Shown: positions 25,984 through 34,973, counted from the stretch's first letter. The stretch: DNA of 64,000 nt from Nocardia grenadensis NBRC 108939 (GCF_001613445.1 NZ_BDCJ01000025.1:1-64000), one strand, 5' to 3'. The notes: generated by a model from the sequence alone, not told the origin. Made by a program: numbers and translations.

Positions 25984-27152
25984 CACGCACCTGCCCATCC
26001 CGCTCTCGGATCGAAGCCGCTGGCCTTCTCAGCCTCCTGCAACGCGCGCAGCGCGGCAACGGCATCGTCATCCAGCTTCGGCGGCACGGCGACCTTCACG
26101 GTGACCAGCAGATCACCGGCTCCGCCACCACGTTTGGGCACTCCGCGGCCCCGCACCCGCAGGATGCGTCCGTCCGCGGTACCCGGTGGCACCTTCACGC
26201 CGACCCGGCCCTCCAGAGTGGGCACCGATACGGTCGTACCGAGCACCAATTCACTGTAGCTGACCGGCAGTGCCAGGGTCAGGTCGTCGCCGGCCCGGCC
26301 GAAGACCTTGTCCTGGCCGACGTGCACCGTGACGAACAGGTCGCCCGAGGGCGCGCCCCGCAGGCCCGCCTCACCCTGTCCGGCGAGCCGGATCCGTTGC
26401 CCGTCCGCGATACCCGGGGGGATGCGGACATTGATGGTGCGGGTGCGGTTCTGGATACCGCTGCCGTGGCAGTCCACGCACGGGTCGTCGATGATCGACC
26501 CGGTGCCGCGGCACTCGTCGCACGGTTCACTGAATCCGAACGCGCCCTGATTGCGGCTCACCACACCGCTGCCGTTGCAGATCGGGCACACTCGGGGGCT
26601 GGTACCCGGTTTGGCGCCACTGCCATGACAGGTGGTGCACGGCGACGGGCTGGTCAGGTGCAACGGCACCGTCACGCCCTTGGCCGCCTCCCGGAACCCG
26701 AGGGTCGTCTCGGCCTCCACATCGGCGCCCCGGCGGGGCCGGCCGCCCCCGCGTGTGGGACCGCCGCCCCGGTTGAACAGGCCGCCGAACAGATCACCGA
26801 GCCCACCGTCGGCACCACCGCCGGCCTGGCCGAAGATATCGCCCAGATCGAAACTCTGGGAGAACCCGCCACCGGCACCCGGGGTGAAACCGCCGCCCCG
26901 CCCGTACCCGCCGCCGGAGAACAGCCGCCGGGTTTCGTCGTACTCCGCGCGCTTGGCGGGATCCGACAGGACGGTGTGCGCCTCGCTGACCGCCTTGAAC
27001 CGTTCCTCGGCCAAGGCATCGCCGGGATTGGCGTCCGGATGCAGATCACGGGCCAGTTTGCGGTAGGCCTTCTTGATCTCTTCGGTGGAGGCGCCGGCGG
27101 AGACACCCAGCTCCTTGTAGAAGTCCTTCTCGATCCACTCCCGCTGGCTCAC
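25983..27152 (-). CDS. dnaJ: Chaperone DnaJ
   Basis: A 389-residue co-chaperone. The J domain occupies residues 10-75 with the HPD motif in LARDLHPDANPGD. A Gly/Phe-rich linker follows (GGGFSQSFDLGDIFGQAGGG). The zinc domain holds four CxxCxGxG repeats (CTTCHGSG, CPICNGSG, CDECRGTG, CVDCHGSG), and the C-terminal beta-sandwich domains bind substrate. It stimulates DnaK ATPase activity. GTG 27152 has AGGAG about 8 nt upstream. The gap from grpE (171 nt) is unusually long for the operon and contains alternative hairpins. Confidence 0.97.
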   Translation of the reverse strand: MSQREWIEKDFYKELGVSAGASTEEIKKAYRKLARDLHPDANPGDALAEERFKAVSEAHTVLSDPAKRAEYDETRRLFSGGGYGRGGGFTPGAGGGFSQSFDLGDIFGQAGGGADGGLGDLFGGLFNRGGGPTRGGGRPRRGADVEAETTLGFREAAKGVTVPLHLTSPSPCTTCHGSGAKPGTSPRVCPICNGSGVVSRNQGAFGFSEPCDECRGTGSIIDDPCVDCHGSGIQNRTRTINVRIPPGIADGQRIRLAGQGEAGLRGAPSGDLFVTVHVGQDKVFGRAGDDLTLALPVSYSELVLGTTVSVPTLEGRVGVKVPPGTADGRILRVRGRGVPKRGGGAGDLLVTVKVAVPPKLDDDAVAALRALQEAEKASGFDPRAGWAGA

Positions 27153-27236
27153 CGGGCATCTCCTCCTCTCGATACTGTTCCGCGGCCCGCACGGGGCCCT
27201 GCGTGGTCGTACTTTCCTACCGCCTCCGGGCCCGTC

Positions 27237-27290
27237 GCGCGCCGCGTGACGGGAGCGCGGCGCGCGCGGATCACTCCGTGCGCGCGCCGC
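27237..27290 (-). promoter_or_regulatory. Mutually exclusive GC-rich hairpins between grpE and dnaJ
   Basis: The central segment 27256-27266 (CGCGGCGCGCG) is exactly complementary, over 10 bases, to both 27237-27246 (GCGCGCCGCG) and 27281-27290 (CGCGCGCCGC). In the dnaK operon mRNA only one pairing can form at a time. The element sits upstream of the dnaJ ribosome binding site, so it could alter read-through, processing or translation of dnaJ. Function is inferred only. Confidence 0.45.
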
Positions 27291-27323
27291 ACCACCCGGT
27301 CCGTGGCTTTCGCCGCGGAGTCG

Positions 27324-28034
27324 TTACTTGTCCGAGCCGGCATCAGCATCCGATGCCTCCGCCCGAGCGGGTTCCGCGCTGTCCGCGGCACCCTGGCCCG
27401 CTCCGAGGTCGCCGACACCGTCGGTGACGCCGACCAGCGCGTGCCGCAGCACCCGCTCACCGAAGCGATACCCCTTCCGCATCACCACGCCGATCACCGG
27501 ATCGTGTCCGGAGCCCTCGTGCTGGACCGCCTCGTGCAGGTTCGGATCGAAAGGCTCGCCCTCGAACCCGAACTCCTCGAGCCCCTGTTTGCGCAGAGCC
27601 TCGATCAACTTGTCGGCCACCGAGCGCAGCGGCCCGGATTCCAGGTCGCCGTGCGCCTTGGCCCGGTCCAGGTCGTCGAGGACACCGAGCAGTTCGGTGA
27701 CCACGGCGGCCTTGGCGGAATCGATCGCGGTCTTGCGATCGCGTTCGACCCGGCGCCGGTAGTTGGTGTACTCGGCCGTCAGCCGCTGCAGATCGGCGGT
27801 GCGCTCGGCGAGTTCGTCCGATGCCGGGGCCGCGGCGGGCGCCGCGTCGACGCCGTCACCTTCGAGGCCGGCCTGGGGCGCCTGGGGGGCTACGCCCTCC
27901 TCGGTCCCGGCCGAGGAGGCGCCGTCGGCCGCCCCGGCCTGTTCACGGACCTCACCGGTCTCCGGATCGATCTTGCGCTTGTCGACGAAGCTGACCGGCT
28001 CTTCGGAGTTTCCCTTGTTTCCCGAATTCGTCAC
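27324..28034 (-). CDS. grpE: GrpE nucleotide exchange factor
   Basis: A 236-residue protein that releases ADP from DnaK. The N-terminal 75 residues are acidic and disordered. Then come the long dimer helix (LAERTADLQRLTAEYTNYRR), ELLGVLDDLDRAKAHGDLE, and the beta-domain signature containing EPFDPNLHEAVQHEGSG and VMRKGYRFGERVLRHALVGV. GTG 28034 overlaps the dnaK stop by four bases (GTGA), so its translation is coupled to dnaK. Confidence 0.96.
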   Translation of the reverse strand: MTNSGNKGNSEEPVSFVDKRKIDPETGEVREQAGAADGASSAGTEEGVAPQAPQAGLEGDGVDAAPAAAPASDELAERTADLQRLTAEYTNYRRRVERDRKTAIDSAKAAVVTELLGVLDDLDRAKAHGDLESGPLRSVADKLIEALRKQGLEEFGFEGEPFDPNLHEAVQHEGSGHDPVIGVVMRKGYRFGERVLRHALVGVTDGVGDLGAGQGAADSAEPARAEASDADAGSDK

Positions 28035-29881
28035 TTCTTCTCCGTGTCGACCGGCTCGTCCACGACCTCGGCGTCGACCACCTGGTCGTCGCCGGCGTCC
28101 GCACCCGCGGCGCCGTTACCGGAGGCCGCGCTCTCGGAGGCCTGCGCCTCGTAGATCGCCTGACCCAGTGCCTGCGATTCGGTGGCCAGCTTCTCCACCG
28201 CGGCCTTCACCGCGGCGGTGTCGGTGCCCTCGAGCGCCTTCTTGGCGTCGTCGATCGCCGCCTCAACCTTGGACTTCACATCCGCCGGAACCTTGTCCTC
28301 GTTGTCGGAGATGAACTTCTCGGTCTGGTGTACCAGCGATTCGGCCTGGTTGCGGGTCTCCGCTTCCTCGCGGCGCGCCTTGTCCTCGGCGGCGTGCGCC
28401 TCGGCGTCCTTGACCATCCGGTCGATCTCTTCCTTGGACAGGCCGGAGCCGTCCTGGATCTTGATCGTGTTCTCTTTACCGGTGCCCTTGTCCTTCGCGG
28501 TCACGTGCACGATGCCGTTGGCGTCGATATCGAAGGTGACCTCGATCTGCGGCACCCCGCGGGGGGCCGGCGGGATACCGGTCAGCTCGAAGGAGCCGAG
28601 CAGCTTGTTGTGCGCGGCGATCTCGCGCTCACCCTGGAACACCTGGATCTGCACCGACGGCTGGTTGTCGTTGGCCGTGGTGAAGGTTTCCGAACGCTTG
28701 GTCGGGATGGTGGTGTTGCGCTCGATGAGGTTGGTCATCACGCCGCCCTTGGTCTCGATACCCAGCGACAGCGGGGTCACGTCGAGCAGCAGGACATCCT
28801 TGACCTCACCCTTGAGCACACCGGCCTGCAGTGCGGCGCCGACTGCGACGACCTCGTCCGGGTTCACGCCCTTGTTGGGTTCTTTGCCACCGGTCAGTTC
28901 CTTGACCAGTTCGGAGACCGCGGGCATCCGGGTGGAGCCACCGACGAGCACGACATGGTCGATATCGGAGACCTTGATCCCGGCGTCCTTGACCACGGAC
29001 TGGAACGGCGCGCGGGTGCGGTCCAGCAGGTCCGAGGTGATCTTCTGGAACTCGGCGCGGGTCAGCTGCTCGTCGAGGAACAGCGGGTTCTTGTCCGCGT
29101 CGACGGTGATGTAGGGCAGGTTGATCGAAGTGCTCTGCGAGGAGCTCAGCTCGATCTTGGCCTTCTCGGCGGCCTCGCGCAGCCGCTGCATGGCCATCTT
29201 GTCCTTGGTCAGGTCGATGCCCGAGCTGGACTTGAACTTGTCGACCAGCCACTTCACGACCCGCTCGTCCCAGTCGTCACCACCGAGGTGGTTGTCACCG
29301 GAGGTGGCACGGACCTCGACGACACCTTCGCCGATCTCCAGCAGCGAGACGTCGAAGGTACCGCCACCGAGGTCGAAGACCAGGATGGTCTGTTCCTTGT
29401 CGCCCTTGTCCAGGCCGTAGGCCAGGGCGGCGGCGGTGGGTTCGTTGACGATGCGCAGCACATTGAGGCCGGCGATCTGGCCGGCTTCCTTGGTGGCCTG
29501 GCGCTGGGCGTCCTCGAAGTAGGCGGGCACGGTGATCACCGCGTCGGTGATCTCCTCGCCCAGGTAGGACTCGGCGTCGCGCTTCAGTTTCATCAGCGTG
29601 CGCGCGCTGATCTCCTGCGAGGTGTATTTCTTACCGTCGATCTCCACGGTCCAGTCGGTGCCGATATGCCGTTTCACCGAGCGGATCGTGCGGTCGACGT
29701 TGGTCACGGCCTGGTTCTTGGCCGGCTGACCGACCAGCACTTCACCGTTCTTGGCGAACGCGACGACAGAGGGCGTGGTGCGCGAACCCTCGGAGTTGGC
29801 GACGACGACCGGCTCACCACCTTCGAGAACGGCGACGACCGAGTTCGTGGTCCCGAGGTCGATTCCGACCGCACGAGCCAT
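28031..29881 (-). CDS. dnaK: Chaperone DnaK (Hsp70)
   Basis: A 616-residue Hsp70. The ATPase domain has MARAVGIDLGTTNSVVAVLE, the phosphate-2 motif ILVFDLGGGTFDVSLLEIG and VLVGGSTRMPAVSELV. The substrate domain has LLDVTPLSLGIETKGGVMT, and the disordered acidic tail ends in VVDEPVDTEKK. It folds and protects proteins with DnaJ and GrpE and works with ClpB. The start ATG 29881 has GAGGAGG about 7 nt upstream. It is the first gene of dnaK-grpE-dnaJ-hspR. Confidence 0.98.
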   Translation of the reverse strand: MARAVGIDLGTTNSVVAVLEGGEPVVVANSEGSRTTPSVVAFAKNGEVLVGQPAKNQAVTNVDRTIRSVKRHIGTDWTVEIDGKKYTSQEISARTLMKLKRDAESYLGEEITDAVITVPAYFEDAQRQATKEAGQIAGLNVLRIVNEPTAAALAYGLDKGDKEQTILVFDLGGGTFDVSLLEIGEGVVEVRATSGDNHLGGDDWDERVVKWLVDKFKSSSGIDLTKDKMAMQRLREAAEKAKIELSSSQSTSINLPYITVDADKNPLFLDEQLTRAEFQKITSDLLDRTRAPFQSVVKDAGIKVSDIDHVVLVGGSTRMPAVSELVKELTGGKEPNKGVNPDEVVAVGAALQAGVLKGEVKDVLLLDVTPLSLGIETKGGVMTNLIERNTTIPTKRSETFTTANDNQPSVQIQVFQGEREIAAHNKLLGSFELTGIPPAPRGVPQIEVTFDIDANGIVHVTAKDKGTGKENTIKIQDGSGLSKEEIDRMVKDAEAHAAEDKARREEAETRNQAESLVHQTEKFISDNEDKVPADVKSKVEAAIDDAKKALEGTDTAAVKAAVEKLATESQALGQAIYEAQASESAASGNGAAGADAGDDQVVDAEVVDEPVDTEKK

Positions 29882-30377
29882 TTGTTTCCTCCTCATTTTC
29901 GACTGCTTGTGTCTGTCCGGGCACTGTGCCCATTGCGCCGCGGGTCGAGGGACCCACCGCGCGGACCAGCCCCAGGCAGAACATAGAGCACGGTCCCAGC
30001 AATACTGAGCGTGGTCGGCTCAATCCTGCCCGGCTTCCGAGAGGCCGTCAAGTCAAACTTGAGCCTATGTCACTCAACATTGTCGATCAGCTCAACCCCC
30101 GGCCCCGGCGATCTATTCCCGCCCCCGCAGCACACCGGTGCCCGCCCCATTCTTCCCCGACCCGACACCCTCAACCGGCTCGGCGCGGTATCGTGACCCA
30201 GCTGTATCGCGCCGGCACCCCACCGGGCCCCGCGCCCCGATCCCCACGACCCGATCGTCAGCGCTATTGTCGAAGCTCCGCCCATGGTGACCGCACCGTC
30301 CCGCGTCGCGGTACGGCGACGTGCGGGTGAACCGTACCGTGGTTTTTGGATGAGGAAGTCGAAGCGAGGATCCGAGA
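29882..30377. other. Divergent intergenic region, dnaK / Hsp70-like membrane protein
   Basis: 496 nt. It contains the dnaK promoter and HspR boxes (30004-30078) and the leader between them and dnaK. The part from 30079 to 30377 leads to the Hsp70-like gene at 30378. A perfect GGGGC-rich region and Pro/Arg-biased frames are present, but I support no gene in it. Confidence 0.5.
30004..30078 (-). promoter_or_regulatory. dnaK operon promoter with two HspR boxes
   Basis: HAIR 1 at 30058-30078 reads CTTGAGC-N7-ACTCAAC. HAIR 2 at 30004-30024 reads ACTGAGC-N7-GCTCAAT, a weaker match. Between them on the minus strand lies a sigma-A-like promoter: TTGACG at 30051-30046, a 17-nt spacer, and CAGGAT at 30028-30023. 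HAIR 2 overlaps the -10 and start site, and HAIR 1 lies just upstream of the -35. The predicted leader to the dnaK start is about 135 nt. Confidence 0.75.
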
Positions 30378-31718
30378 ATGGCCACTGGGGTGGGCCTGCA
30401 CATCGCCGAGTACGCGTGCACCGCGGCGGTCGTCGACGACGACGGGGATCCGCACTTCATCCTCCGTGAGCCGGTGCTGTACATGTCCGAGGACGGGGAC
30501 GCGGCCCTCGGCGGCGCCGTCGCCCCGCCCGGGCACAGCCATCCGATCACCGGTTTCGTGGCAGCCGTGGGCGATCCGGCGGGCGTCGTCGTGGACGACG
30601 GCGAGGCCTATCGCGGCGAAGACCTGCTCGCCACCGCCCTGTTCTGCCTGATCAACCTCACTGCCGAACACCTCAACGGTCCCGCCGAGTTCTATGCCGC
30701 CCATCCCGCCGGATGGGACGCCGGACAGGTGATGGCCCTACGCGGCGCGCTCGACTATCTGGGCCTGAAATCGGTGGCCCTTGTCGGCGAGGACGAACTC
30801 CCCGCGGGCCCCGCCCATCTCACCCCCGCGGATACGGGCCGGTATTTCGCCGAGAGCGCGGGCCGGGCGGCACTCGCGGTCGTCCTGGAGACCCCGGCCG
30901 GCGCCACTCCGCCCGATCCCTCCACCGCCCAGAACTCCGCGCTGGACACCGTCGTCATGCCGAAACTGCGCGACGGCGATACCCCGGCCAAGGCGTATTC
31001 CGCGCTGGTTCCCGCCCTGGATCCCGAAGCCACCTACGGTGGCCCGAGCCTGGCGGCCATAGCCGCCGGGTCGGACCCCGCCACCGGATCGCGGCCGGCC
31101 ACCGGGTCGGGGCCGGCGGCCGGCCCCCGGCCCGCGACCGGTACCGCGGCAGCGGTTTCCGCCTCGACCCCGGCGAAGCCCGCGACCGCGGTGGCGGCCA
31201 CCGACCGGAATCGCGGCCACCGACGTACCGCCGCGCTGGTTGCGGCCGCGGCGTTCGGCGGCCTGCTGATCGGCGCCCTCGGCGTCACCGCGATCCTGCG
31301 GCCCGGCGCGGCGGAGCCGGGCGAACCGGCCACCACCTCGGTGGCCGATACCCCGCCGGCTCCGCCGCCGGTCCAGCCGCCGGTTCAGCCGCAGCCGGTC
31401 GCCCCGGCCCCCGAGATCCCGTCCTACACATCCGAGCCGACCTACGAGCCGGAACCCATCTACACCGAGGAACCGCTCCCCGCCCCGCCTCCGGTCACCG
31501 TCACCGAAACGACCCCGGCGCCCACCACGGCCCCCTCGACGACCATCCCGGAGCCCAGCGGCCCGACCCTCACCGAGCCGACCACCGAGACCGAGACCAC
31601 AACCACCCGGACCCGGCCGCGGATCTTCCCCTTCCCCGTTCCGTTCCGCACCGAGGACCCGGAAATGGACCTTCCCGACACCGGATCCAAGGAAGGTCGT
31701 CAAGAAGAGGCCAGATAA
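30378..31718 (+). CDS. Membrane protein with degenerate Hsp70/actin-like N-terminal domain and proline-rich tail
   Basis: A 446-residue protein. Residues 1 to about 180 look like the first lobe of an actin/Hsp70 ATPase (VGLHIAEYACTAAVVDDDG in place of the phosphate-1 loop, YRGEDLLATALFCLI, FYAAHPAGWDAGQVMALRGA). The second lobe is missing or unrecognisable. After an Ala/Thr/Pro linker there is one membrane helix (about 284-306, ALVAAAAFGGLLIGALGVTA). An outside tail of about 140 residues rich in Pro, Thr and Glu follows. ATP hydrolysis is doubtful. A related layout is found at 46752-48443. It is divergent from dnaK, but I see no HspR box close to its own start. Confidence 0.65.
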   Translation: MATGVGLHIAEYACTAAVVDDDGDPHFILREPVLYMSEDGDAALGGAVAPPGHSHPITGFVAAVGDPAGVVVDDGEAYRGEDLLATALFCLINLTAEHLNGPAEFYAAHPAGWDAGQVMALRGALDYLGLKSVALVGEDELPAGPAHLTPADTGRYFAESAGRAALAVVLETPAGATPPDPSTAQNSALDTVVMPKLRDGDTPAKAYSALVPALDPEATYGGPSLAAIAAGSDPATGSRPATGSGPAAGPRPATGTAAAVSASTPAKPATAVAATDRNRGHRRTAALVAAAAFGGLLIGALGVTAILRPGAAEPGEPATTSVADTPPAPPPVQPPVQPQPVAPAPEIPSYTSEPTYEPEPIYTEEPLPAPPPVTVTETTPAPTTAPSTTIPEPSGPTLTEPTTETETTTTRTRPRIFPFPVPFRTEDPEMDLPDTGSKEGRQEEAR

Positions 31719-31863
31719 CGATTTGTGCCTTAGAGTGATCCGCTGACCGGTGTTATTCCGGCCACCCCGGCAACTCGGTCGAAGCTCGAGCAAACCTGTG
31801 CGCCAACGGATTCGCTCTCGTGGCCACGGATTATCTGGCACACAGTGCCGACGAAGGGACTCC

Positions 31864-33219
31864 ATGCGCAAGTCGGTGGCGCGTCGCGCCGCGGTCAAGG
31901 CTGCCGTTATCGGCTCGACCGTTCTCCTGGCTCCCCTGTTCGGTGCGACCGCGGCGATCGCCGCCCCCGAACCCGGGCAACTCAGCGCCGAGGACCTACC
32001 GGCCGAACTGGTCGAAGCGCTGTCCCGCGATCTGAACATGACCCCGACCGAATATCTGGACCGTGCCGCGCGCGCCCAGCAGCTGCAGACCTACGCCGCC
32101 GAGTTCCGCGCCGAGCGCCCGGAGGTCTTCGCCGGCGCGTGGATAACCCCGGAGGGTAAGCCCACCGTCGCGGTGACCTCGCCGGACGCCGCCAAGGTGG
32201 CCAGCGACGACGGGTATTCCACTCGCCTGGCCCCGGTCTCGGCAGCCGCGCTGGAAACCTCGCTCACCCAGATGAACCAATGGGTCGCCGCGCAGCCCCG
32301 GGATATCTCGCAGCTGATCAATTCCATCGCCATCGACTTCCTCAACAGTCAACTGGTCGTCAATGTCGCGAATACGCCACTGGCACATATGCTCAACTTG
32401 CCGACCCTAATCGCCAACATCAAGGTGGTCCTTTCCCCGGACGGCGGCGGCCCGGTGGAGCATCATCCGATGGGTGGGGACACCTATATCAGCGCCCCCG
32501 GCGCGCTCGACGACGCGGAGTTGAAGAGCGTCGATGTCTGCTCGTTCGGCTTCAACAGTGTCGATTCCGCCGGTAACGCACTGAATATCAGTGCCGGACA
32601 TTGCAATCCGAATATCGACAAAGGCGACGGGCGGGCCGCGGTATACGGTCCGAATATCCGCAATATTCCGGCGAGTCCGCAGCTGGGCACCTTCGTACGG
32701 TCGGAACTCGGTGGTCCCAGCACGCTGGACTATTCGGTTATCCAGCTGAACGAGCGCGCGGTGGGCGCGGGCATGGATCAGCCGTCGGTGCGCGGCGCCA
32801 ACGGCACCACCCTGACCATCACCGGTACGGCCGATCCGGTGGTCGGCGCCCCGGTGTGCAAATCAGGACAGTCGTCCACCTTCACCTGTGGGTTCGTGGT
32901 CGCCGACCGGGTCGAGACCCAGCTGTTCACCACCGAAGGCGACTCGAAGATCATCCGCGGTTTCGCCAGCTCGGCCTGCACCCTGGGCGGCGACAGCGGC
33001 GGCGCCATCGTCACCGGCACCCTGGCACTGGGTATCACCAGTGGTTCCAATGCCGCCGACGCGCCCGATTGCGAAAAGGCCAATATCGCGCTCGCCCAAT
33101 ACGGCGGCACCGCTACGCTGGGCATTCCCATTCGCGGCATCCTCTCGCACGCCGACGCGACGGCCGGTGGGGGCATCGGCAGCGGTATCGCCGTACGAAC
33201 CAGGCCGAATGCCGGGTGA
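31864..33219 (+). CDS. Secreted S1-family serine protease (alpha-lytic protease type), copy 1
   Basis: A 451-residue preproprotease. The signal peptide is residues 1-35 (VKAAVIGSTVLLAPLFGATA, cleavage near AIAAP), followed by a propeptide of about 180 residues. The chymotrypsin-fold domain has the full triad: His about 245 (NISAGHCNPN), Asp about 290 (STLDYSVIQL) and Ser about 378 (TLGGDSGGAIV). Paired Cys suit disulfides. The propeptide of this group acts as a folding catalyst. ATG 31864 has GAAGGGA about 6 nt upstream. The next gene, 18 nt downstream, is a paralogue. Confidence 0.9.
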   Translation: MRKSVARRAAVKAAVIGSTVLLAPLFGATAAIAAPEPGQLSAEDLPAELVEALSRDLNMTPTEYLDRAARAQQLQTYAAEFRAERPEVFAGAWITPEGKPTVAVTSPDAAKVASDDGYSTRLAPVSAAALETSLTQMNQWVAAQPRDISQLINSIAIDFLNSQLVVNVANTPLAHMLNLPTLIANIKVVLSPDGGGPVEHHPMGGDTYISAPGALDDAELKSVDVCSFGFNSVDSAGNALNISAGHCNPNIDKGDGRAAVYGPNIRNIPASPQLGTFVRSELGGPSTLDYSVIQLNERAVGAGMDQPSVRGANGTTLTITGTADPVVGAPVCKSGQSSTFTCGFVVADRVETQLFTTEGDSKIIRGFASSACTLGGDSGGAIVTGTLALGITSGSNAADAPDCEKANIALAQYGGTATLGIPIRGILSHADATAGGGIGSGIAVRTRPNAG

Positions 33220-33237
33220 GCCCGATATAGTCTTCGC

Positions 33238-34554
33238 ATGCTCATGCCACGCATAGGTAAACGAAGGTCGGCGCCGACCAGAAAACGCATGCAACGTGCC
33301 GCGGTCGCCGCCTCGGCGGCAGTCCTGCTGTTCGGCCCGACCGCGGCGCTCTCTTCGGCCGCCCCCGACCCGGGTGTCGGCCTGCCGGCCGACCTGGTGG
33401 CGGCGCTGAACCGAGATCTGCACATCTCCCCCGAGGAGTACCTGGCGCGCGCCGATACCGCGCAGCAGGTGGCGGCCTTCGCCACCACCGCCCAGCGTCA
33501 GTTCCCCCAGGTGTTCGGCGGCGCCTGGCTCGACGAGCAGGGCCGCGGAGTGGTGGCCCTGGCCAACGGCCCGGGCGGCGACGAAGCCCGCGGCGCGGCC
33601 GAATCGAGCGGATTCGTGGTCCGCAATGTCGCCAAGAGCGAAACGACGCTCCGCGGCGAGAAGAGCGCCTTCGAACGCTGGCTCGACGGCCAGCCCGAAG
33701 CGGTGTCCTCCCTGGTGCGCGGTGTCGTCATCGATACCGTGAACAACAGCATCGCGGTGCGCGTCGACAAGGTCGGCCTGCCCATGCCGAACTTCATCGA
33801 TCCGGCCCGTGTCATCGTCATGGCCCCGCCGGTCGCGGCCGAAACGCTGCCTCAGGCGTCCGCGGTCGCCGAGGCGGGCGACGCCGCGATCGGCGGCGGT
33901 GACGGCTTCGCCGCCATCGCCGGCGACAGTTCGCTGCGCTGCTCCTTCGGCTTCAACGCAATCGGTCCGGCGGGTAACACCGTCAACATCACCGCCGGGC
34001 ACTGCAACCCCGATCTGAACAATGTCGGCGCCGCCGGCGTGCACGAGTCCCTCGGCGGCAACAAGGTCGGCCCACAGATCGCCACCTACCAGAAGTCGGT
34101 GCTCGGTGCCCAGGACTACTCGATCATGAGTATCGCCGACGGCGCCGCGGGCCGCTTCCAGAACAATCAGGTCAAGGTGCCCGGCGCGGCCCCGATCGCG
34201 GTCGACGGCGTGGCCACCCCGGTGGTCGGCGCTCCGGTCTGCAAATCGGGTTCCCGTACCGGGTTCAGCTGCGGTGTGGTGAACGCCGTGGATCAGACCG
34301 TCCAGGTCGGTGACCGCCAGCTCACCCAGAGCTTCTCCGCCAATATCTGCGCTCTCCCCGGCGACAGCGGCGGGCCGATTGTGACCGGACGCCAAGCCCT
34401 GGGCATCTCGAGTGCCTCCTCGGTTGCCGATTACCCCATCTGCGAGATCCCCAACATCCTGGGCGTGCTCACCGGTAACGCCCCGCAGCTGTTCGCGCAG
34501 CCGGTGAGCGTCGTGCTCTCCGACAACCCGGGCCTGCGCATCCGCACGAGCTAG
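33238..34554 (+). CDS. Secreted S1-family serine protease (alpha-lytic protease type), copy 2
   Basis: A 438-residue preproprotease paralogous to the previous gene. The Arg/Lys-rich N-terminus leads to the hydrophobic AAVAASAAVLLFGPTAALSS, with cleavage near SSAAPDP. A propeptide with LPADLVAALNRDLHISPEEYL parallels LPAELVEALSRDLNMTPTEYL in copy 1. The triad is intact: His about 255 (NITAGHCNPD), Asp about 293 (AQDYSIMSI), Ser about 377 (LPGDSGGPIV). Substrate-pocket residues differ between the two copies, so specificities may differ. The two genes are 18 nt apart and probably form one operon ended by a strong hairpin. Confidence 0.9.
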   Translation: MLMPRIGKRRSAPTRKRMQRAAVAASAAVLLFGPTAALSSAAPDPGVGLPADLVAALNRDLHISPEEYLARADTAQQVAAFATTAQRQFPQVFGGAWLDEQGRGVVALANGPGGDEARGAAESSGFVVRNVAKSETTLRGEKSAFERWLDGQPEAVSSLVRGVVIDTVNNSIAVRVDKVGLPMPNFIDPARVIVMAPPVAAETLPQASAVAEAGDAAIGGGDGFAAIAGDSSLRCSFGFNAIGPAGNTVNITAGHCNPDLNNVGAAGVHESLGGNKVGPQIATYQKSVLGAQDYSIMSIADGAAGRFQNNQVKVPGAAPIAVDGVATPVVGAPVCKSGSRTGFSCGVVNAVDQTVQVGDRQLTQSFSANICALPGDSGGPIVTGRQALGISSASSVADYPICEIPNILGVLTGNAPQLFAQPVSVVLSDNPGLRIRTS

Positions 34555-34560
34555 AGGTCG

Positions 34561-34607
34561 TTCCGCTCTCCGCGCCGGCCGCACCCGGCTCGGTGCGGAG
34601 AGCGGAA
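34561..34607 (+). terminator. Terminator hairpin after the S1 protease pair
   Basis: Arms 34561-34573 (TTCCGCTCTCCGC) and 34595-34607 (GCGGAGAGCGGAA) are perfectly complementary with a 21-nt loop. It begins 7 nt after the protease stop codon. There is no strong T-run. Confidence 0.75.
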
Positions 34608-34655
34608 TATCGGCACCGCACCCGTGGGTGCGACTCGCATCGAGCATCGAGCAAC

Positions 34656-34690
34656 GAGAGGGCCGGCAGCGCTGCGCTGCCGGCCCTCTC
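34656..34690. terminator. Very stable 16-bp hairpin in the convergent intergenic region
   Basis: Arms 34656-34671 (GAGAGGGCCGGCAGCG) and 34675-34690 are perfectly complementary around CTG. It lies between two convergent genes, in addition to a terminator on each side, so a bidirectional terminator or an RNA-processing structure is likely. Confidence 0.6.
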
Positions 34691-34973
34691 GCCTGTCCGG
34701 GACTCCCTGCTACCGATCTGCCGCCGTCGACGCGGCCCACGAGGTCGAGCCCGACGGCCGCGGGGTTGGGGTGCGGAGACTCCGGCCGTCGCGCTGTTAC
34801 CGCGCCCGAGGCAGGGCAAGCTGTGCTTCTTCATTCACTTGCGCACACAGCCGGAGTCCGATCGCCCGGTCAGCGGGTGGCGGCCCGGACGGACACACCC
34901 CGTCCGGGGCTCCCGTCGCGCGATGACAGCAGTAGGCCGCCCCCGTTACGCATCTTTCTGTACGCGAACAGAC

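Noticed and set aside
28328..29986. Plus-strand frame of 552 codons opposite dnaK
   Set aside because: Codon bias of dnaK opens this frame by chance. It has no start signal and its protein is a shadow of DnaK.
34656..34690. CRISPR-like repeat
   Set aside because: It is a single hairpin with no repeat-spacer array. No cas genes were seen anywhere in the window.
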